Shown here: piece after piece, positions 55,920 to 64,000 of the stretch
Position numbering within the stretch: position 1 is the first letter of the stretch
Layout of the letters: every line of letters begins with the position of its first letter
The notes under the pieces: model-generated
Databases searched by the model: none
Told to the model about the DNA's origin: nothing
The model's input: the letters and a program-made list of their open reading frames with translations, nothing else
Made by a program: the position numbers and the translations under genes
Assembly (NCBI GenBank): GCA_023362775.1
Contig: JALMGJ010000006.1
Location: 11,116,501-11,180,500 of the forward strand
Length of the DNA stretch: 64,000 bases
Source of the DNA: Charina bottae
Lineage: Eukaryota > Chordata > Lepidosauria > Squamata > Charinaidae
Direction: 5' to 3'

Positions 55920-58117
55920 CTGAAAGAAGGGAAAGAGGGAAAAAAACATAAGGAAATCAATCTGACTGATAACACAATAGAACTCATTAAAAGTCTATCT
56001 GCTAAAAATAAGTGAGATCCCAACCTGGACCCCAGTTCATAATGACTTCATCAAGATACTGATAAGAGGGGAAAGCAGGAAAAAAAAGAATGTGTTTTGT
56101 CACCTGCTGTTTCAAAATCATTAGCTTTTCCTCTTTCTGAACAAAGCTGTTCCATATGACAATGGGCACACAGAAACCTGGCGTGTATTGTTTTTCAATT
56201 TAGAGAACAAGTTTCTGCTTATAATGGATGCTTGTCAATTTCAGGGTGTTAGCCTGCAGTCAAAAAAATATAATTATGTTGATAAAATGCAAAGGGCGGG
56301 GGAGAGAGAAGGGGAAAACAAGGCAAAGAATTAGTGCCTAAATCTGCTACATGTAATTATATCCCTCGGTGTGTTTACAATTACATCCACTTTACAATGT
56401 GTTTAAACATAGTGTGGTGGTAAGCATGCTGTGGCAAGATTTTTTTTAACCCCTCTGCCCTGTAACACACTCACTGCAAGCAAATAATACGGGTAGCAGT
56501 AGTAATAATAATCCAAGAGCTTGGAAAAGTAAAAACTGGCTGTGCAGGGCTTTGAATTGTATTCGAAAAAGGGGTTTCGGATTGTGTGAAGGTGAAAATG
56601 TGGCCTGGTCCACAACCCTAAAGCCTCCGAGTTGCAGATGAGGGGCCAAGCTGTGCCTTTCGCAGCCATGCGAATCTGGGAAATGATACAGCTGCTTTAA
56701 AGAGTTGCAGACAAGAGGCCAAGTTCTACTGCATCAAGTCCATCATGTTTTCCTGCGTCTCCCTGTGGCCAGGCTAATACCTCCAGACAGACCAGAAACA
56801 GGATTTGAAGATAATCTAACCTTCCCTTGTTTATCTTTTCTGTTTCAACCTGGAAATGTTATATAAGCATCTGAGTAACAGGCAGTGATTGATTGAGGAT
56901 ATATTCTACATGAATTTATTCCAGAGATCTATCTAATAGCCATTATTTGTTTGTTTGTTTGTTTGTTTTTGGGGGGGGCTACATTTTTTATCAATCTAAC
57001 TAATTTCATTTAAACACTATCTAAGTTAGGGTGCATCTCCACATCTTGTGGGACTGAATCCTATAATTCTTTAAAACAGAGTCTGCAGGATTAGATCCTT
57101 GGTGTTGGATCAGGTGCTTCAGAGTTACCACCGCAACCCAGAATTTACATATTGCTCACTTAAAAGGTAGTCTTTACGATTTATACTGTATATCCACACA
57201 CAGTTTCAGTACTGATCATTCTTTCACTCTGCCCTTGCTTTTCACACGAAACTTTATTTCATGCAATTGTAAAATACAAATCCTAATACAACCCACAGGA
57301 CTTTCAACTTGCTTCCAAACAATGTGATTGTATATTCTTGTCAGCATCTAGAAAGGTGCACAATTATAATAACTTTCAATCCTGCAATTAGTGCTGCATT
57401 CAGTTAGAAAATGGAGTGTAGTAAAAGATAAGTGCCCCAGTATATTCCATCTAAATAACAATGGCCACAGTGACTAAATTTATCTTAGACATATAACCGC
57501 TATCCCCCACTTCTGTGCTTAGGTGTATTTGAGCCAGCATTTTGTCTACCCCCTACTAGGAATTGAAAGGGGTATATGTTAACTTTTCAAAGGAACTGTC
57601 TGGCCTAGAGATTGTACGTTATTAGCAGCTGGTTAATTTTCTTCCCAGAAAGACAAGACAGAAGGAAGGAAGGAAGGAAGGAAGGAAGGGAGGGAGGGAG
57701 GGAGGGAGGGAGGGAGGGAGGGAGGGGGGGCATTACAACAAATTGTTTATTAAACTATCTAATTTTGTTCATTTTGTTTGTTCATTTTGTTTTTCAAAAC
57801 TACATCCACAATAAATGACAGTCAAAAGCCAGGAACAGACTGCTAAACAATCACAGGGTAGTTTTGGTTTAGCTTGCTGCATGAAACCCACATATTTCTC
57901 AACCATGGTTTATCCAAATTGAAATGTAATGCCTTGGAAATATTTCCATATCTAATTCTCTCAGGGCTTTGCAATCAATCAAGCTAAGAGAGTTCTAGCA
58001 GTCAAGCTCCAAGTATAATGCAAAATGTGTCATATTTTGAACTAGAAAATTATGACACAATGGATTAAGAATAACACTTGTTATCCTAGTAGGTTTGGGT
58101 CCCCTCCTAGCTACTTC
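55920..58117. other. SOX5 intron with candidate conserved sequence
   Basis: About 56190-56420 is AT-rich with homeodomain-type cores (ATAATTATG near 56270, GTAATTATAT near 56354) and a TGTTTAC forkhead-type core near 56372; it has no recognised repeat. About 56660-56720 holds one copy of the 5.7-kb dispersed unit. (TTTG)n lies at 56946-56970 and (GGAA)/(GGGA)n at 57660-57730. Confidence 0.35.
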
Positions 58118-58250
58118 CAAATTTATTTATTTATCAAATTTATATGGCCGCCCATCTCACAAGAAGTGACTCTGGGCGGTGTACAGCCGAAAAGTATAAA
58201 ACAATAAACATGTCAAAAGTTTTTTAAAAATTGCAATCCATTGACACCCC
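58118..58250 (-). mobile_element. L2/CR1-type LINE tail, minus strand
   Basis: An (ATTT)n tail, then 'atggccgcccatctcacaag' and 'gtgactctgggcggtgtaca', the reverse of the usual L2 end, then A-rich 3' UTR. A C10 run lies at 58247-58256. Confidence 0.75.
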
Positions 58251-58634
58251 CCCCCCCAATTTTGGGAAATACAAATTCTCTGCATTGTTCACGATGGAAA
58301 GGGTCTGCAGAGGATTGTTGCTCTATGCTAGAACCATGTGTTGCACAATGCTAGGTATCCGTTACAAGTCAACATCTTGTCTAAGTGAGATGCATGGCAT
58401 ACTGGGCAGGTTGTCACTTCCCCCCGCCCAACCCCATGGTCACCTATGGGCATTCAAAAAGTCTTGGCTCCAGATTAAGAGGAACAAGGCACTCTAGGTG
58501 AAATGCTGGAGAAATGTTCCTCATCTGTGTTCATAACAGGAAGCCAAATGGGGCAGCTTCCGGCCCTTTAGAGAACTGCTACCTATCTTCTTTTAGAAGA
58601 TAACATTGGCTAGTTCATGGTATGGGGATAAAGC

Positions 58635-58665
<31 letters not shown>

Positions 58666-59997
58666 CATACATACATACAATGTGCAGAGCACATTGGTTC
58701 AAAATTACATGATACTGATAGTGAAATCAGTTGGAGTGAATTCAGCCATGAGTCCCTAACCAAGTTCTGGAAGGCCTTTTGAGAAATAGTTCTGTAGACT
58801 GAGTGAGATGGGATGGCCTCTACAGGTGCTCAATCACATTATCAGTAGATAATTATAGATAATTATAATTATCAGTAGATAATTACAGTAGATAATATTA
58901 TGGGGATTGTTTTGTATACTGCTTACCGTCCATTGTGACTAAAGCAGTTAAATAAATAAGTTTAACGGATTCCAACAGCTTTATTCCAAACATGATTACA
59001 TCCGGAACCAGACTTACTATTTATTTATTGTTTAAACTTTCTACCTCAGTCCAACCTCATCCCATGTTAATGGGAAGAAGAAGTCCTCTGCATACTGCTC
59101 TGACCTCCTAGAGGGAAGACAGGATGTAAATTGAACTGACGAATAAAATAAAAAGTCCACAACAAACATCAAAACAATTAAGATTAAGGTTATATTTTAA
59201 AGAAAAGAATAGAAAAGTAAGCAGCTTTCCCCAAATCACAATATGCTAATAAAGGTGGACACTGTGGTAACAATGCCCATCCAACTGTGTCAGGAAAAAA
59301 TGATGGAGGTGGTCAGGCCTCATTCTTGAACAGTAGCATTGCTGACATAGCCAGTGTGTGCAACAGATGTGGAAAAGGGCATTCAGTACAATCTATATGG
59401 ATGTAAAGGAAGTAAATATGGGTACTCCTACTGAAAGTGGCATTGAGAGTTAAAGAAAACCTCTCAGCAACCTTGAATAAGTAATATAAACATTGCTATT
59501 TTCTTTTTGCCTTTCTGGTGTCACTTCAAAAAAAATAATCCTTGAGTAGTAAGTAAATAGGCCAGCATACCACAGTGTTTGCAGTAGAAGACTGTCAGTC
59601 ATTAAAAGCTAACAAACCTTCACAAAGCAGGAATGCAGTAAAAGAAATCTATTCTGGACTAACAATAGACTACAGAACCTACAGGCTCCATTTTGCTTCG
59701 AAGTCTATTGTAAGCAAGGCCCATGACAAAGCCTTCCTCCTGCAGCTAGACACAATATTCACCCTAGAGCGCTGGTAAAGAAACAGAAGACTTCTTTGAA
59801 ACTTGCAGAGTTAAAGCAACAGTTACCTGATTTAGGGATGTCAAAAGACACTGGTCTGCTGCCACTAGCTATATCTCCACTGCGTTGGATATATACTTGC
59901 ATCTTCCTTGAAACAAATGTAGCCTCTGAACAGACACCTCATTCAATAATGGACAAAGCTACATTGGACCATTTTCAAAATGGTGTCAAGGAAAGTC
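58251..59997. other. Intronic sequence with a (CATA)n run
   Basis: (ACAT)n lies at 58637-58680. Near 58893-58965 is a possible decayed plus-strand LINE tail. Nothing else was recognised. Confidence 0.4.
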
Positions 59998-60365
59998 ATC
60001 ATTGGCGATCACTCGTAGCCGAGTAAGATTGTCTTCCAAAGGTAAAATTTTAACGGTGGATCCGTAAGTGGCTATAAAGGCCAATTCTGGATCCGCACAA
60101 CCTCCCACAATGAGGGCATAGGTTTCCGGGTGGGAGACGGTCATGATGAGGGTTTGCCTGACGTGACTTCCTTTTAGCTCTTTTCTCCCTTTCGCCCTGT
60201 ACTCGCGCTTCTTCAAAGTCCATAGCACCATTAATAAAGGCTGACCTCCAATTGAAACGCTCATGAGTTAGGGCTTCCCAGTTCTCAATGTTGATATTAC
60301 ATTTTTTAAAATTAGCTTTGAAAGTATGTCCTAGTTCATAGATCTCTAAATAATTATTATCTGTA
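59998..60365 (-). mobile_element. LINE C-terminal fragment with zinc-finger-like motif
   Basis: Read on the minus strand from about 60365 to the TAA at 60050-60052, one frame gives NIENWEALTHERFNWRSA, a charged EEARVQGEREKRAKRK stretch, then CPHCGRLCGSRIGLYSHLRI followed by H-R and stop. The C-x2-C...H pattern with SRIGLYSHLR is found at the C-terminus of several animal LINE proteins. The clade was not identified; it is unrelated to the BovB, L2 or complete LINE in this window. The 3' UTR beyond the stop is shared with 50579-50613. Confidence 0.6.
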
Positions 60366-60789
60366 ATGGGAATCTCATATTAAGAACCTTGGAAATTCCT
60401 AAGGATCGCTGCTGAATGATGAGCAGTGATGGGAGAGAAATTTAGTTAACTCACTTTTGAATCCAAATAGACCTAATTCACAGTTGTTCAGCTAATTTGC
60501 ACATCGAAATAAAGGTCTTTTGAGTTTTCTGTTTCCACAAATGTTGTGCTTCAGCTATCCAACAGAAAAATGCATTGAAACGTAGATTATGAAGAAAATA
60601 GGATATGCAAAATTGGGGGTGGGGGTGGGGAGGCAACAAAAGCACAAAATTTGCTTCCCTTGTAAAAAAAACCCCATGTATTACGAAAACTACATACTAA
60701 AATGCATGTTGATTTTCATGCCAAATTTTTAAACTGCAAATGAATACAGAGATGGGACAAAATTAACTTGGACTTGAAAGAAATGCAAA

Positions 60790-60812
60790 TATAATATATA
60801 TATATATAGAGA
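60790..60812. repeat. (TA)n/(GA)n microsatellite
   Basis: A short TA run followed by GAGAGA. Confidence 0.85.
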
Positions 60813-60869
60813 GAATGAAGATGCAAATCTGTTTTGTATAGCCTGTAAAAGCTTTTTTTAAAGATTTTT

Positions 60870-61275
60870 TTATCCTGCCTTTATTATTTTTATAAATAAC
60901 TCAAGGTGGGGAACATGCCTAATAACAACAACCCTGTGAGGTGAGTTGGGCTGAGAGAGAGTGACTGGTCCAAGGTCACTCAGCGGCTTTCATGCCTAAG
61001 GTGGGACTAGAACTCACAGTCTCCTGGTTTGCCATTGGCTCCTTCCTAGGGCTGAGAGAGAGTGACTGGCCCAAGGTCACCCAGCTGACTTTCATGCCTA
61101 AGGCGGGACTAGAACTCACAGTCTCCTGGTTTGCCATTAGCTCCTTCCTAGGGCTGAGAGAGAGTGACTGGCCCAAGGTCACTCAGTGGCTTTCATGCCT
61201 AAGGCGGGACTAGAACTCACAGTCTCCTGGTTTCTAGCCTGGTGCCTTAACCACTAGACCAAACTGGCTCTTGTT
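60870..61275 (+). repeat. MIR/L2-tail-like repeat with internal triplication
   Basis: The order 'ccctgtgaggtgagttgggc', 'gactggcccaaggtcaccca', 'gtgccttaaccactagacca' resembles tRNA/L2-tail-type SINEs. A 101-102-bp block starting ggctgagagagagtgactgg repeats at 60949, 61050 and 61152; the last copy continues into the normal end. Open frames across it are artefacts of the repetition. Confidence 0.8.
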
Positions 61276-61389
61276 CCTGTGCTCACCAAGATTTCTGGGA
61301 TTATAACTGCAGTTTTCACGCATATCTTCCATACTGCAGGTGTGTCATGGAAGAGAAGAGATTCTAGCAATTGCTACTTGCGTGTATGA

Positions 61390-61790
61390 ACTGTTTGTTT
61401 GTTCATTTATAGTATTTAGATGGCCATCCAACTCTAGAACAATGAGACTCTGGGTGATGTACAATAAACAAATAAACCAAATAAACAATACCAACTAAAA
61501 ACAGATATAAAGAATTAATCGGCGTCCGGGGACTCCAATTCATTGCAATAATTGATTTATTATGCTTCCAGACAAAATCTCCAATCAGCCTGACCCAATT
61601 GCCTGAGGCATGAGCCAGCTTTCCACTGCCTCTCTAAAGGCCTGCAGGGTCTTTTCATCCAGTGCAAAAGGCAGAGCCGAAATCTTTCTAACCGCTCAAA
61701 AGACAATTTTACACTTACCGGTGCTTTTATGTCCCCACTGTTCCAGGAATTTCATTGGCTGTTTTGCAACCATTCTCATTCTCTTTAATA
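61390..61790 (-). mobile_element. L2/CR1-type LINE 3' end, minus strand
   Basis: 'atggccatccaactctagaa...gagactctgggtgatgtaca' is the reversed L2-type end. Further right, 'cagctttccactgcctctct' then 'aaggcctgcagggtc' is the reversed end of the ORF. Diverged, no open frame. Confidence 0.55.
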
Positions 61791-63380
61791 GGAAATAAAT
61801 TGCTTCTTTTTTAAAAAAAAAACTTGTTGTTATAGATGACATCCTGGGTCCTTACGCTTTATGCCAGACAGAAATCAATTTGGAGATATATAGATATATA
61901 TGGAGAAAATTTGCTTCCTACTTCTAGGCACTCAAATTCAAAAGGTCATTTGTGCCCACTTCTCCTTGTTATTCCCTATGAGATACTCGACCAAAAGAAC
62001 TTTGAAAGAAATTCTAAAGTACTCGGAAAATGATATAGCTCTCCCCCAAGAGAAGACGACTTTCGGGAAATAGACAAATTTTGGGGTAAGTAGGCAGCTG
62101 CCCCACGGAACAGGATTTGGGCAAGATGACTTGGTATTAAGCAACCAATTATTATTACATTTTGAATGGGGAGATGCTTGGCCTAAGGTTCCAGGAACAG
62201 GGGGAATCCTAAATAACCAGATAACCAATAATTTTAAAGTAATGTCAGTTACTGTAATGGGCTGTGAGAATAACCTTAGCAGACAGGAGGAAGAGCTGCA
62301 GCCAGGGCAATGGTCAGACAAGAAATATCTCAGGCCACAGAAGGAATGGGGGTGGAGACAGCGTCTAAGAAGGGACCCTCCCTAGTTCTCCTGAAAGTAA
62401 AGGCAAGGGAGGGGAGATGTGCTTTCAGACTTGCAAGATTCTGTTACTGTAACCTTACAATAAAGGTAGTGTTAGTATTCCTGGTTTTCGTTTCCTGTCT
62501 GGACTACCTCAAAGGGCTGACAGTTACAGAGAAAATCTATTTGCAAGGATTTAACACATCCAATATTTCTAGGGTGAGGGTACATGACAACTATTATGAT
62601 CTCACTCTTTCACCAAGAGCTCAGAATAGAATGTGGCAGGTTTGCTGTAGTGCAAAGACCTTGGTATATCAAGGAGCAAAGTTGAGTCCCAACATCTCCA
62701 AGTGTGGCAGGGGAAATCTGCTGTCTCAAACCGTGGAGACTGGCTGGCATTCAGTGGAGACCATATTGAATTAGATGGACTAGCCACCTGACCTGTGGTC
62801 CTGAGTCAGTGCTGTCTCACTGAGCTGGCTTTAACTCATATCGCTGGGCAGCCATTGAGAGTGCCTATCCTGCCTCCTCTAGGTCAAAACTTCTAATCAA
62901 CACAATATTTCTGACATTCCAAGCAGAGTCTCCAATCTCAATATCAACATCCTCTCTGTTCCACTCACTGCATTTTTATTCCCCAAAGTGCACTGGGCAT
63001 CCCATAGAGTTCTTACCACTTGCTACCATCCCCATTCTATTCCCATCTATTTTAACCGTTGTCAACCACCCTGTGTGAACGAAGAAGAATGGGATCAGCC
63101 CAAGGTCACCTCACCATCACCATGGCTGATCAGGCTCTGAAAAATGGATGTCCTTGGGCCTCGTTCCAGTACCCTTAGCACTGCACCAGCCTGCCTTTTC
63201 TCAGCATCCTCTGGCAACGTCACCATTTTTGGAAGAAAAAGGAAGAGTCTGGTGTTTAAAATATGAGAATCTCACCTTCTTTGGCTGAAGATTTGAAATC
63301 TCCCACTGCTGTTGTTCTACCAAGGCATATTATATTTGGATTCATTAGCACCCTGTTCCTCCTTGGCGTTCCTGCCCTTA
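61791..63380. other. Intronic sequence, nothing recognised
   Basis: Unique sequence. Open frames such as 62310-62774 (+) have no recognisable domain or splice support. Confidence 0.4.
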
Positions 63381-63381
63381 G

Positions 63382-63385
<4 letters not shown>

Positions 63386-63454
<69 letters not shown>
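63386..63454. repeat. (CT)n microsatellite
   Basis: About 34 CT units. Confidence 0.97.
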
Positions 63455-63458
<4 letters not shown>

Positions 63459-63714
63459 TTTCCTCCTTGCTCACTTTGACAGCTGTCTTCCCATCATCCC
63501 AACAGGTGCTATTAGTCCCCGAACAAAGGCTAAGGCTTTTAAGCCACTGGCTGTTGACAAGTGAAAAGGAAACAACTAATGGCTCGGCACTGCTCTTCTC
63601 CCTGGGTCACTCAGCCAACGGTAATCGCTATTATTTTTATTTATTAGTTCTGCGGCACTGTCCTCTAACCTGCCTTTGCCCACCCGCCTCCGCTCCCTTC
63701 ATTCCGTGACAGCC

Positions 63715-63960
63715 GGGAGCATTTTAACTTTTAATAAAAAGGGGGAGAGCACCCCCAGCAACTGAGCAAGCTTTTTTGGTAAAGTGCCTGGCTAATGAAT
63801 GTTGTCCATTTAGAGCTGGATAATTTATGATGTCAGCAAAGTCAGGAGGGGGAAGGGAGTTGGAACCAGGATTTCGGCAGTCGCTTCATGGCGAGCACTG
63901 AAAGGTGCAAGCCGAGAGGAAAAGAGGGAAAGGACGGAGCAATGGCAGACCCTAAGGGAG
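63715..63960. promoter_or_regulatory. Candidate conserved non-coding element at window edge
   Basis: Repeat-free sequence with ATAATTTATGATG, CTAATGAATG and a TGATGTCA CRE-like core near 63828. A plus-strand ATG at 63888 opens a frame to the window edge (at least 37 codons) but nothing supports it as a gene. Conservation is inferred from appearance only. Confidence 0.25.
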
Positions 63961-64000
63961 AGGTTAGGGTAGGTCTTTCCTTCGGGAAGATGCGAAAATG

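Noticed and set aside
60949..61255. CRISPR-like array
   Set aside because: Three contiguous copies of a 101-bp block in a vertebrate SINE-like repeat, without spacer structure.
62310..62774. 154-codon frame on the plus strand
   Set aside because: No recognisable domain, no splice sites or homology I can see; plausible by chance in 64 kb.
63256..63709. Open frames over the (CT)n run
   Set aside because: Leu/Ser or Arg/Glu repeats from the microsatellite.

Overview
This window is vertebrate nuclear DNA, most likely from a squamate reptile (lizard or snake). That rests on the repeats: BovB/RTE LINEs, tRNA-derived SINEs with a BovB-like 3' end (Sauria-SINE type), L2/CR1 tails with squamate-style ends, L1, several hAT MITE families, Penelope-like fragments and many microsatellites. 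No prokaryotic gene organisation is present.

The only host gene recognised is SOX5 on the minus strand. Three coding exons lie at 55833-55919, 15824-15996 and 13234-13302 (transcript order). They encode the stretch before and through the first coiled coil (leucine zipper plus Q-box). Splice sites, intron phases and reading frame agree at every junction. The rest of the gene is outside the window on both sides, so almost everything else here is SOX5 intron, including one intron of about 39.8 kb.

Region by region: 1-13 kb is intron with a SINE, a hAT MITE carrying a minisatellite, a second copy of that MITE, a roughly 155-bp tandem repeat, a candidate conserved element (about 6.4-7.0 kb) and an L2 copy split by a probable solo LTR. 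13-16 kb holds two exons. 16-24 kb holds a long CR1/L3-like copy split by a small hAT element, microsatellites and two hAT copies. 24.5-31.3 kb holds a truncated BovB followed by the main object of the window, a 5.56-kb complete non-LTR retrotransposon (25735-31291) with two open ORFs and a perfect 14-bp target duplication. 33.2-37 kb is a stack: a hAT MITE, then an L2 copy and a half-L1-like element both inserted in an (ATC)n tract that is the tail of an older minus-strand LINE. 37.8-44.6 kb has three BovB/RTE insertions with target duplications, hAT copies and a 307-bp pure-purine tract. 47-52.7 kb is a cluster of L2, Penelope-like, SINE, GC-rich hAT and TA-flanked DNA elements. 53-64 kb holds the 5'-most exon seen, a small RTE tail, minus-strand LINE tails, a LINE C-terminal fragment and candidate conserved sequence.

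The most interesting observation is in the complete LINE. ORF1 ends in TGA followed directly by CTA, the established leaky-stop context, and ORF2 follows in the same frame with no other stop. ORF2 may therefore be made by stop-codon readthrough as an ORF1-ORF2 fusion. Second is a half-L1-like element at 34480-36856: L1-type ORF1 joined to a remnant of the ORF2 end. Family names were assigned by reading motifs, not by database search.
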